A stretch of 64,000 nt of DNA. It comes from Roseibium aquae. Lineage in GTDB: Bacteria; Pseudomonadota; Alphaproteobacteria; Rhizobiales; Stappiaceae. The stretch's first letter is position 1; every line of letters begins with the position of its first letter. Shown in pieces: positions 57,427 through 64,000 of this stretch. The translations under genes and the position numbers were made by a program. The notes under the pieces are model-generated. The model made no database searches. It saw only the letters and a list, made by a program, of their open reading frames with translations, and was not told where the DNA came from. Location of the stretch: the NCBI RefSeq assembly GCF_008711285.1, contig NZ_VXDC01000001.1, forward strand, positions 1 to 64,000, read 5' to 3'.

Positions 57427-58296
57427 ATGGTTCGACCCAAACTCCTTTTGGCAGAAACCGCGGGTGCCGGCCTCAAAGCCGAACACGCTGTGGAGATCCT
57501 GCGAACCTCGCCTGAAGTCGGGTTTTTCGAGATCCATGCCGAAAACTATATGGGCGCGGGCGGCGCGCCCCATCGGATTTTGTCTGCGATCCGGGACAGG
57601 TATCCAGTCTCACTGCATGGTGTTGGATTGTCGATCGGAGCCGAGGGGCCGCTCGATCGGGATCATCTTTGTCGGTTGAAAGCGCTGAATGATCGTTATC
57701 AGCCGGCGTTGTTTTCCGAGCATCTAGCCTGGTCCACACATGATACGACCTATTTCAATGATCTTTTGCCGGTTCCCTATACCGAAGGCGCATTACGACG
57801 CGTGTGTGACCACATTGACGAGGTCCAGAACACCATGGGGCGCCGCATGCTTCTGGAGAATCCGTCGACCTATGTCGCCTTTTCGCAAAGCACCATGACT
57901 GAGCTGGATTTTCTCCGCGAAATCGTGGTGCGAACGGGCTGCGGGCTGTTGCTGGACGTCAACAATGTCTTCGTTTCCTGCACGAACCATGAAATGGCAC
58001 CCGAAGAGTATCTATCCGCTTTTCCGCTCGACCATGTCGATGAGATCCATCTTGGCGGACACGCGCCGGACACCGACAGTGCGGGGCGCCCGTTGCTGAT
58101 TGACACCCACGACCGCGAGGTGGACGAGGCGGTTTGGGCCCTGTTCAGATCGGTGATCGACGTTTGCGGACCGGTTCCAACCCTGATCGAATGGGATAAT
58201 GACGTGCCCCCATGGCCTGTCCTGTGTCATGAGGTCGCCGCCGCGTCAAAAATCCTGCGCGCGCGGGCGAGCGGCGAGATACGGCATGCGAGTTGA
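57427..58296 (+). CDS. bufB: MNIO-family bufferin maturase, DUF692
   Basis: This 289-residue TIM-barrel enzyme belongs to the multinuclear non-haem iron oxidative (MNIO) family that modifies cysteines in RiPP precursors. Metal-ligand candidates are H64 ([10 protein letters not shown]), H99 (SEHLAW), E144 (LLENPSTYV), D177 with N180 and H188 ([15 protein letters not shown]), H208 and H212 (EIHLGGH), and D226 with H228 (DTHD). E255 in EWDND closes the site. Length is standard. The ATG at 57427 is preceded by GAGGAA. The stop overlaps the next gene by 11 bases, so enzyme and partner are translationally coupled. Confidence 0.93.
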   Translation: MVRPKLLLAETAGAGLKAEHAVEILRTSPEVGFFEIHAENYMGAGGAPHRILSAIRDRYPVSLHGVGLSIGAEGPLDRDHLCRLKALNDRYQPALFSEHLAWSTHDTTYFNDLLPVPYTEGALRRVCDHIDEVQNTMGRRMLLENPSTYVAFSQSTMTELDFLREIVVRTGCGLLLDVNNVFVSCTNHEMAPEEYLSAFPLDHVDEIHLGGHAPDTDSAGRPLLIDTHDREVDEAVWALFRSVIDVCGPVPTLIEWDNDVPPWPVLCHEVAAASKILRARASGEIRHAS

Positions 58297-59059
58297 TCCG
58301 AAAGCCCCGGCCGCGCGAGACTTCGCCGAGGGTTTGCTTTTCCCCGGTCATCCGGTTCCCGCGGGCGTTGTCGGACCTGATGGCGCCCCGGACCTCAAGC
58401 GGTTCAACGTCTACAGAAACAATGTCATCGCCAGTCTGACCGACGCTTTGGCGGCGACCTACCCGGCCGTCCGCCGTTTGTTGGGTGAAACCTATTTCTC
58501 CGCGCTCGCCCGGGAGTTCATTCGCGCCCATCCGCCCCGGTCGCCTGTCTTGATTTGGTTCGGCCAAGCCTTCCCGGGCTTCATGGAGACATTTCCGCCG
58601 CTTGCCGGCTATCCCTATCTGGGCGACGTGGCGCGGGCGGAGTGGTTCTGGCTGCAAGCGTATCATGCCGCGGATGTTGCTCCGCTCGATCCGGCTCTTT
58701 TGCAGGCCGTTCCCTCTGATGGTCTGGGATTGGTCCGCTTCCAACCGCATCCGGCGGCATCCGTCGTCCGGTCGCGTTTTCCGGTTCATTGCCTGCTGCA
58801 AGCCAACAGGTTCCTTGCGGGCCAGGAGGTTGATGTGGACATGACGCAGTCCCAGGACGTCTTGATCTCAAGGCCGGATGTCGACGTGCTGGTCGTGAGG
58901 TTGAAACCCGGCGGTGCCGTGTTCACGCAGGCGCTTCTCGACGGAGTGGCGCTTGAACAGGCCGCGCAACAGGCGTCTGAAACAACCGAGGGCTTTTCGT
59001 TGGCGCCATGTCTGCGGGACGTTTTGGCAAGCGGTGCGCTTGCCCATATGAACCGTTGA
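58286..59059 (+). CDS. bufC: Bufferin maturation partner, DUF2063 family
   Basis: This 257-residue cytoplasmic protein has the N-terminal DUF2063 domain (about 15-105, with [31 protein letters not shown] and [14 protein letters not shown]). Its C-terminal half shows [24 protein letters not shown] and [19 protein letters not shown]2063 proteins accompany DUF692 enzymes and are thought to present the precursor to the enzyme. The ATG at 58286 is inside the end of the upstream gene (11-base overlap). A longer frame exists but lies entirely in bufB coding sequence. Confidence 0.92.
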   Translation: MRVDPKAPAARDFAEGLLFPGHPVPAGVVGPDGAPDLKRFNVYRNNVIASLTDALAATYPAVRRLLGETYFSALAREFIRAHPPRSPVLIWFGQAFPGFMETFPPLAGYPYLGDVARAEWFWLQAYHAADVAPLDPALLQAVPSDGLGLVRFQPHPAASVVRSRFPVHCLLQANRFLAGQEVDVDMTQSQDVLISRPDVDVLVVRLKPGGAVFTQALLDGVALEQAAQQASETTEGFSLAPCLRDVLASGALAHMNR

Positions 59060-59099
59060 TCTGAAATTTGATAGTTTTGACAAATTGAGGGCTTCAATA

Positions 59100-59684
59100 A
59101 TGCGTGCTTTGACCGGTTTTCTTGTGCGGATCTACACGACAATGTTCGGTGCGCTGGAGCGCCTCACCAACGGCTGGTTCCTGGGCCTGGCCGCGCGATT
59201 CGTCTTCGCGAGTGTTCTGTTGATGTACTTCTGGAATTCGGGTCTGACCAAACTTGGAAACGGCTTCCTTGGTTTCCTGTCGCCAAGTGCCGGCGCTTAT
59301 GCCCAGATCCTTCCTCAAATGATGGAGCAAGTCAGCTACGATACCAGTCAGATTGCGTTTTTTCCCTTCGGACTAATCGTTTTGCTTGGAACTTGGGCTG
59401 AATTCATCCTCCCGCTGCTGATCGTGGTTGGACTTTTCACGCGGGCCGCATCGCTGGGGATGATCGTGTTCATTATCGTGATGAGCTACGTGGATGTTGT
59501 CGGTCATGGGGCGGATCCGAGTACGATTGGGGCATTGTTCGACGGGAACCCGAGTTCGATGATCGCGGACCAAAGGCTGCTTTGGATCTTCCTGTTGCTG
59601 GTGCCGCTTCTCAAGGGGCCGGGATGGGTGTCCCTGGATGCGCTTTTCGGTGCGTCCTACCGCAGACGCGAGCGGTATTATTGA
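59100..59684 (+). CDS. DoxX-family membrane protein of the bufferin operon
   Basis: This 194-residue inner-membrane protein has four hydrophobic segments. These include LAARFVFASVLLMYFWNSGLTKL (a DoxX signature), FPFGLIVLLGTWAEFILPLLIVVGLFTRAASLGMIVFIIVMSYVDVVGH, and LLWIFLLLVPLLKGPG. DoxX proteins are regularly found at the end of DUF2282-DUF692-DUF2063 operons, but their role is unknown. GAGGG precedes ATG 59100. It ends 45 bases before the aldolase gene, so the unit could continue. Confidence 0.88.
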   Translation: MRALTGFLVRIYTTMFGALERLTNGWFLGLAARFVFASVLLMYFWNSGLTKLGNGFLGFLSPSAGAYAQILPQMMEQVSYDTSQIAFFPFGLIVLLGTWAEFILPLLIVVGLFTRAASLGMIVFIIVMSYVDVVGHGADPSTIGALFDGNPSSMIADQRLLWIFLLLVPLLKGPGWVSLDALFGASYRRRERYY

Positions 59685-59729
59685 GCAGGCTTCTTGCCCT
59701 GTGAGGGCCACTCTGCCAAAACGCCGGTC

Positions 59730-60794
59730 ATGAACTTTGCCAGCGACAACTGGGCGGGCGCCAGCGCTTCCGTGATGGAGGCTCTGGCCCGCCATTCGGC
59801 CGGGGTTACGCCCGCTTATGGATCGGATCCGCTCACGGAGGCTGTTTCCGAAAGGTTTAGCGAGATTTTTGACCGGCAAGTCGCGGTCTTCTTCGTTCCA
59901 ACGGGCACGGCGGCAAACGCGCTGGCCTTGTCGGCCTATGCCCGGCCGGGCGGGGCGGTGTTCTGCCATGCGGATTCCCATATCCAGGTTGACGAGTGCG
60001 GCTGTCCTGAATTCTTGACCGGAGGGAACAAGCTTGTCGGTCTGAACGGGACGGGCGGAAAGATCACGGCATCTGGGCTTGGCAAGACCATGCAGGCGTT
60101 TCCCGATGGTGTCGTTCATCATGGCCAGGTTTCCGCCGTTTCCATCACCCAGGCGACGGAAAGCGGAACCGTCTATGGACTGGATGAAATCCGGGCCATC
60201 AAGACCGAGGCGTTTGCACGCGGAATTCCGTTGCATATGGATGGGGCCCGTTTCGCCAATGCCCTGGTTTCGCTGGACGTATCGCCCGCCGAGATGACCT
60301 GGAAGTCCGGCGTCGATGTGGTGTCCTTTGGCGCGACGAAAAACGGCTGCTGGTGTGCGGAAGCGGTGGTGTTTTTCGATCTGGAGGCGGCGCGCGGGTT
60401 TGAATACCTACGGAAACGGGCGGGGCACCTGTTGTCAAAGAGCCGATTCGTGGCCGCGCAGTTCGATGGCTATTTCCAGGATGACACGTGGCTTGCCACG
60501 GCGCGTCACGCCAACGCGATGGCCGGACGCCTTGCCGCGGGTATTCTGGAGTTTGGCGGCCGCATCCCATGGCCGGTTCAGGCCAATGAGGTCTTCCCGG
60601 TCCTCAAGCGAAGCGTTGTCGAACAGTGTCAGGCTGCCGGAGCGAAGATTTATGAATGGCCGACATCTGCCTTGTCTGTTGAAGATGCGCCCGCCCCCGA
60701 CGAAGTCATGGTCCGGATGGTCACGAGCTTTGCGACAACCGAGGCCGATGTCGATGGTTTTCTGTCCGTTCTTGCTGGCGCAGAAGCGGCCTAA
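59730..60794 (+). CDS. ltaE: Low-specificity L-threonine aldolase
   Basis: This 354-residue PLP enzyme splits L-threonine or allo-threonine into glycine and acetaldehyde. It begins MNFASDNWAGASASVMEA, has VFFVPTGTAANALALSAYARPGG for cofactor binding, the catalytic histidine in FCHADSHIQVDECG, MDGARFANALVSLD, and the PLP lysine K204 in VVSFGATKNGCW. The ATG at 59730 matches the family start, but its ribosome binding site is poor; a TTG at 59694 would add 12 residues. A perfect hairpin follows the stop. Confidence 0.93.
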   Translation: MNFASDNWAGASASVMEALARHSAGVTPAYGSDPLTEAVSERFSEIFDRQVAVFFVPTGTAANALALSAYARPGGAVFCHADSHIQVDECGCPEFLTGGNKLVGLNGTGGKITASGLGKTMQAFPDGVVHHGQVSAVSITQATESGTVYGLDEIRAIKTEAFARGIPLHMDGARFANALVSLDVSPAEMTWKSGVDVVSFGATKNGCWCAEAVVFFDLEAARGFEYLRKRAGHLLSKSRFVAAQFDGYFQDDTWLATARHANAMAGRLAAGILEFGGRIPWPVQANEVFPVLKRSVVEQCQAAGAKIYEWPTSALSVEDAPAPDEVMVRMVTSFATTEADVDGFLSVLAGAEAA

Positions 60795-60800
60795 TTAGAT

Positions 60801-60826
60801 AAGAGCGCCCTTGGCGGGGCGCTCTT
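60801..60826. terminator. Bidirectional terminator-like hairpin between ltaE and hsp20
   Basis: AAGAGCGCCC (60801-60810) pairs perfectly with GGGCGCTCTT (60817-60826) around TTGGCG. It lies between the convergent genes and has short A/T-rich flanks, especially on the minus-strand exit (ATCTAATT). It could act for both. Confidence 0.65.
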
Positions 60827-60853
60827 GACGATACGCAGATTGCATACGCGGCT

Positions 60854-61300
60854 TTAGTGGGCCGTGTTCTCAATCTGCTTTTGAGAGCCGGAACCGATCT
60901 CTATTTTGCGCGGTTTCATGGTTTCCGGCAGTTCGCGCACGAGATCGATATGCAAGAGCCCGTTTTCCAGATGGGCCCCGTCGACCCGGACAAACTCCGC
61001 AAGCTGAAACCGGCGCTCGAAGGCGCGCGAGGCGATACCGCGATACAGGATTTCACGGTCGGCATCGCTTTCGGGTTTTTCACCCCGGATCGTCAGCACA
61101 TGTTCCTTTGCTTCCAGTTCCAGCTCACTGTCGCTGAACCCGGCAACGGCCATGGTGATCCGGTAGGCGTTTTCCCCGGTGCGCTCAATGTTGTAGGGCG
61201 GGTAGCTCGGGGTTTCCGATGCAGCGTTGTCCAGCATGGAAAACAGGCGGTCGAAACCGACCGTCGAGCGATACAGGGGGCTTAAGTCGAAATGACGCAT
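60854..61300 (-). CDS. Small heat-shock protein, Hsp20/IbpA family
   Basis: This 148-residue chaperone holds unfolded proteins. It opens MRHFDLSPLYRSTVGFDRLF, the N-terminal arm of IbpA-type proteins. The alpha-crystallin domain spans about 35-130 (YPPYNIERTGENAYRITMAVAGFSDSELELEAKEHVLTIRGEK and LENGLLHIDLVRELPE). A GAGG site lies ten bases before the ATG at 61300. I searched the upstream stretch for a heat-shock sigma-type promoter (CTTGA/CCCCAT) and found none clearly. It converges on ltaE. Confidence 0.92.
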   Translation of the reverse strand: MRHFDLSPLYRSTVGFDRLFSMLDNAASETPSYPPYNIERTGENAYRITMAVAGFSDSELELEAKEHVLTIRGEKPESDADREILYRGIASRAFERRFQLAEFVRVDGAHLENGLLHIDLVRELPETMKPRKIEIGSGSQKQIENTAH

Positions 61301-61378
61301 GATACATGTCCTCTTCTTTGAGCAACATTCACGTTGTTTTGCCGTCGGCTTCCAGTCTGGAGGCAAGCCTCGGCAATC

Positions 61379-61570
61379 TCACACGCGGACCCAGTCTTCG
61401 GCGTCCGCATCAAGTATTTGGGGGCTGGATCGTGAGGTTTCAAGGGTGCCGGTCCGAAAGGCTTTCGTGAAAAACCGGCCACCTGAACCTGGGATGAACA
61501 GGGCTTTCCGGTCCGGTTCAAGTGTCAGCCACCATTCTGACTCCATCACGCGCTGGGCAGCGGGGCTCAT
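61379..61570 (-). CDS. Possible small protein of unknown function
   Basis: A 63-codon frame reads MSPAAQRVMESEWWLTLEPD and continues with protein-like composition (FIPGSGGRFFTKAFRTGTLE). I recognise no family, and no clear ribosome binding site precedes the ATG. It lies upstream of hsp20 and is divergent from the PepSY-like gene. Existence is uncertain. Confidence 0.3.
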   Translation of the reverse strand: MSPAAQRVMESEWWLTLEPDRKALFIPGSGGRFFTKAFRTGTLETSRSSPQILDADAEDWVRV

Positions 61571-61584
61571 CAGATGGAGAAAAG

Positions 61585-62019
61585 ATGATGATCACTTTCC
61601 ATTCCTCAAAAGCGAGACGGGCGTTGGCTCTGATTGCACTCTTGGCTTCCGTTGCCGCGCTGCCTCTGCCGGCTGCTTCGGCCAGTCCGCAGGCTTCGAT
61701 TTCGAACTCCGGTGGGGTCGCTGCGGGGTTCCGCAGTGTGGAGCACCCGGGCCGTGCTGGCGAATTCCGGCATGGTCCCGATGAAAGATGGCTCCACCGG
61801 AAGCTTGGGCCCCGCCAAATCCGCCAATCGCTCCGCCAGCGCGGGTTCTACCAGATCCGGTTTCTCAAAGAGCGCCCACATGTCTACGTGGTTCGGGCGA
61901 TAGGATGGCGCGGGCATCCCGTTCGTCTGGTCGTCGATGCGCGCACAGGTGAAATTTTGCGCGGGCGGCCGATCCGAAACGGTTACAATTGGGGTTACGG
62001 GTGGTCCCAAGGCTGGTGA
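61585..62019 (+). CDS. Exported PepSY-like small basic protein
   Basis: This protein of about 144 residues has a signal peptide (RRALALIALLASVAALPLPAASA). After a glycine/arginine-rich spacer it carries a PepSY-type domain with IRQSLRQRGFYQIRFLKERPHVYVVRAIGWRGHPVRLVVDARTGEILRGR. It ends in a Trp/Gly/Tyr-rich tail (NYNWGYGWSQGW-like). PepSY domains in secreted small proteins may bind or inhibit peptidases, but function here is unknown. GGAG precedes the paired ATG codons at 61585/61588. Confidence 0.75.
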   Translation: MMITFHSSKARRALALIALLASVAALPLPAASASPQASISNSGGVAAGFRSVEHPGRAGEFRHGPDERWLHRKLGPRQIRQSLRQRGFYQIRFLKERPHVYVVRAIGWRGHPVRLVVDARTGEILRGRPIRNGYNWGYGWSQGW

Positions 62020-62118
62020 GATACCTAGCCAGGAGAATGTGGTCCTCCCGCCGTTTCGGCTTGAGCCAAATGCGGGGGGCCGTTATCAGGGAGGGACCCG
62101 TTTGCATGCGATCCCTCC

Positions 62119-63183
62119 ATGACACTGTCCGACATTCCTGAAAATCCCGTCCCCAGAGGGGCCAAAGCCGGTTTCGTCGTTACACGTGACGGTGTTCAAC
62201 TCCGCTATGCGCATTGGCCTGCCCTTGGCTCCCGCCGGCTCGGAACGGTCACGATCCTGCAGGGCCGGGCGGAATTCATCGAAAAATACTTTGAAGTGGT
62301 CACGGACCTGCGCGACAGAGGGTTTGCGGTGGTGGCGTTTGACTGGCGCGGACAGGGCGGCTCTGACCGTCTCTTGGGCAACCGCTTCAAGGGGCATGTG
62401 CGAAGCTTTGCCCAGTATCGCGAGGACCTGCGTACTGTTCTCAAACAGGTCTCGCTCGCGGAGTATCCGGGACCGCATTTCGCGCTCGCCCATTCGATGG
62501 GCGGTGCCATTCTGCTGTCGGATTCGGCCCGGCTTCGCACCATGCTCGACCGCGCTGTCCTGTGCGCACCCATGATTGCCTTGCCCAGAGGGCAGTGGCT
62601 TCCGGATATATTTGGTGGTTTGCGCCGCCTGGTCAACTCGGCAACTTTCGGTTTTTACAAGGTTCCGCCGGACATCCGCAGGTTTGGCGCGACCTCAAGG
62701 TTTTTGAACAAGGTCGTTTTTCCATTTGTCCGGGTTCTTGGCTTTCTCGGATTGGGCCGTTTTTTCCTTCCTGGTGGCACCGGCGAGATCCTGCTGGATT
62801 TTGAAACCAATCGCCAAACCAGCGACCGGAGCCGGTTTGAGCGCTTCAATGCGGTGCTGAAAGCCACGCCGGAGCGGGGCATTGGGGCCCCAACGATCGG
62901 CTGGCTGAGCGCGGCCATAAAGACGATGCGCAAGTTTTCGCTGCGCGAGACGGGACCCGGGATCAAGCTTCCCTGCCTAGTGATCGCGGCTGGACGTGAC
63001 CGCATTGTCTCGACGCCAGCGATCGAGGAATTCGTCTCCCGAGTGAAGGTCGCCGGATATATTGAGATCGCCGGAGGCGAACATGAGCTGCTGATGGAGG
63101 CCGATGTGTATCGGGATCAGTTTTTTGCCGCGTTCGATGCATTCATCCCGGGGCTTGACGGTCGGAAGGATCCTGAGGCCTAG
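62119..63183 (+). CDS. Alpha/beta hydrolase, lysophospholipase/monoacylglycerol-lipase-like
   Basis: This 354-residue enzyme has the serine-hydrolase catalytic triad. The nucleophile is S126 in ALAHSMGGAIL, the acid is in VIAAGRDRIVS near residue 294 and the histidine is in GGEHELLMEAD near 322. VVAFDWRGQGGSDR and LQGRAEFIEKYFEV are typical of PldB-like lysophospholipases. No signal peptide is visible, so it should be cytoplasmic or membrane-associated. The upstream gap of about 100 bases holds its promoter. Confidence 0.9.
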   Translation: MTLSDIPENPVPRGAKAGFVVTRDGVQLRYAHWPALGSRRLGTVTILQGRAEFIEKYFEVVTDLRDRGFAVVAFDWRGQGGSDRLLGNRFKGHVRSFAQYREDLRTVLKQVSLAEYPGPHFALAHSMGGAILLSDSARLRTMLDRAVLCAPMIALPRGQWLPDIFGGLRRLVNSATFGFYKVPPDIRRFGATSRFLNKVVFPFVRVLGFLGLGRFFLPGGTGEILLDFETNRQTSDRSRFERFNAVLKATPERGIGAPTIGWLSAAIKTMRKFSLRETGPGIKLPCLVIAAGRDRIVSTPAIEEFVSRVKVAGYIEIAGGEHELLMEADVYRDQFFAAFDAFIPGLDGRKDPEA

Positions 63184-63303
63184 CTGTCACCGCCAAGTAG
63201 GGTGGTCACGCGCTTCCAGGGTGTGGGTGCCGCCGATGTTGCCGATGGCACCCGCAAGCACGCATTCCAGGCTCAGAATCTCCGCCGCGTGCGCATGGCC
63301 GGC

Positions 63304-64000
63304 TCAAACCGCGACCGTGTTCAGGCGGGCCAGGAGCGCGTCGTGGAGGCGCGCGTCGCCGCTTGCCAGGATTTGACCGCCATCCGCGGGCGACCCTCCT
63401 GTCCAATTCGACACGATCCCGCCCGCGCCTTCTACAATCGGAACCAGGGCGACGATGTCATAGGGCTGCAAGCCCGATTCGATCACCGCGTCCCCCAGGC
63501 CCGCGGCGACCATGCTGTAGCCATAACAATCCGTGCCATATCGCACCAGTTTCGCCTCGGTTTCGATGCTGTCGAAGACCTCCCGTTCGCCGGGCGAAAA
63601 AAGCGCCGGTGTTGTGGTGAAGATCACGGCATCGGCAATCGACCCGCAAGCCCGGGAGGCGAGCTGCTTTCTTCCGATTGGGCCTTCATACCAGGCAGTG
63701 TTCCCGTCGCCGGCATACCGTTCGTTGACATAGGGCTGGACCATCATCCCCAAGGATGGGATTCCGTTCGAGCGAAGTCCTATGAGCGTTCCCCAAGTCG
63801 GAAGCCCCGTAATGAATGCGCGTGTCCCGTCGATGGGGTCGAGGACCCAGACATGCTCAGCTTCCAGGTTTTCCGAACCGTATTCCTCGCCCAATATGCC
63901 ATGCTGCGGATGGCGCGCATTGATCAGGGTTCGCATTGCCCGTTCGCCCGCCTTGTCGGCTTCGGTGACCGGATCGAAACCGGCTGTCAATTTGTTCTCA
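63304..64000 (-). CDS. Inositol-monophosphatase-family phosphatase (histidinol-phosphatase-like), partial
   Basis: The minus-strand frame runs off the window end and lacks its N-terminus. The visible 232 residues begin ENKLTAGFDPVTEADKAGER. They contain the metal-binding GILGEEYGSEN and WVLDPIDGTRAFITGLPTWGTLIGL, followed by YDIVALVPIVEGAGGIVSNWTGG. These are Mg2+-dependent phosphatase signatures, and the TGLP and EADK forms fit HisN-type histidinol-phosphatase. Substrate is not certain. The stop lies 121 bases from the hydrolase stop in the convergent direction. Confidence 0.88.
   Translation of the reverse strand, partial: ENKLTAGFDPVTEADKAGERAMRTLINARHPQHGILGEEYGSENLEAEHVWVLDPIDGTRAFITGLPTWGTLIGLRSNGIPSLGMMVQPYVNERYAGDGNTAWYEGPIGRKQLASRACGSIADAVIFTTTPALFSPGEREVFDSIETEAKLVRYGTDCYGYSMVAAGLGDAVIESGLQPYDIVALVPIVEGAGGIVSNWTGGSPADGGQILASGDARLHDALLARLNTVAV

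Noticed and set aside
60301..60798. Alternative frame of 160 codons inside ltaE
   Set aside because: It overlaps the aldolase gene in another frame, and its composition and lack of motifs mark it as a shadow.
61301..61400. Heat-shock sigma promoter upstream of hsp20
   Set aside because: A CTTG element is present but no CCCCAT-like minus-10 occurs at proper spacing.

Overview
The window looks like chromosome of a free-living, metabolically versatile alphaproteobacterium. This inference rests on moderately high G+C, two TRAP transporter systems, NarL- and OmpR-type two-component pairs, a complete LivGHMKF ABC set and a BCCT osmolyte carrier. The mix resembles Hyphomicrobiales of the Roseibium/Stappia kind, but no rRNA or marker gene fixes the genus. 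No tRNA, rRNA or CRISPR array was recognised.

Region 1-1.8 kb is mobile debris. The 5' end of an IS21-type istB runs off the window edge. It is preceded by the 3' third of istA, which is joined in frame to a fragment of a TraA-type conjugative relaxase/helicase. About 0.5 kb of unassigned DNA follows. Region 1.8-9.4 kb carries a UspA-BCCT pair, an FMN reductase, a PAS-PAS-PAS-GAF-GGDEF diguanylate cyclase, a 2-hydroxyacid dehydrogenase and an aminotransferase. Region 9.5-15.9 kb holds a CobW-type GTPase, a WD40 protein, a DUF2937 protein and a gamma-glutamyltransferase-family protein in one direction, then a LysR regulator and a Leu/Phe/Val-type dehydrogenase. A DUF1007-NicO fusion (nickel/cobalt efflux type) follows at 16.1-18.0 kb.

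Region 18.1-31.0 kb is a solute-uptake and signalling block. A Cache-domain kinase with a NarL-type regulator and a glutamine-amidotransferase-like hydrolase is divergent from a TRAP operon whose binding protein resembles alpha-keto-acid binders. The large permease of that operon carries a roughly 340-residue soluble tail. A strong terminator separates it from a second TRAP QM pair that has no binding protein. A convergent hybrid kinase/OmpR regulator pair closes the block. Region 31.2-39.8 kb is a compact operon in which LivGHMKF is bracketed by two adenylate-forming ligases, suggesting uptake coupled to CoA activation of an organic acid.

Region 39.9-50.1 kb is housekeeping and envelope: ferrochelatase, an SPFH/NfeD pair, an orphan PomA/MotB-like stator pair, arabinose-5-phosphate isomerase, an outer-membrane barrel, a lytic transglycosylase and an SGNH-fold protein lacking its catalytic residues. 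Glutamate synthase (gltD, gltB) occupies 50.2-56.4 kb on the minus strand.

Divergent from gltB at 57.0-59.7 kb is the most notable system: a small secreted cysteine-containing DUF2282 peptide, a DUF692 MNIO enzyme, a DUF2063 partner and a DoxX membrane protein. This is the layout of a bufferin (RiPP copper-metallophore) operon. A perfect 9-bp hairpin lies between the precursor and enzyme genes. The window ends with threonine aldolase, a small heat-shock protein, a PepSY-like secreted protein, an alpha/beta hydrolase and a truncated inositol-monophosphatase-family gene.
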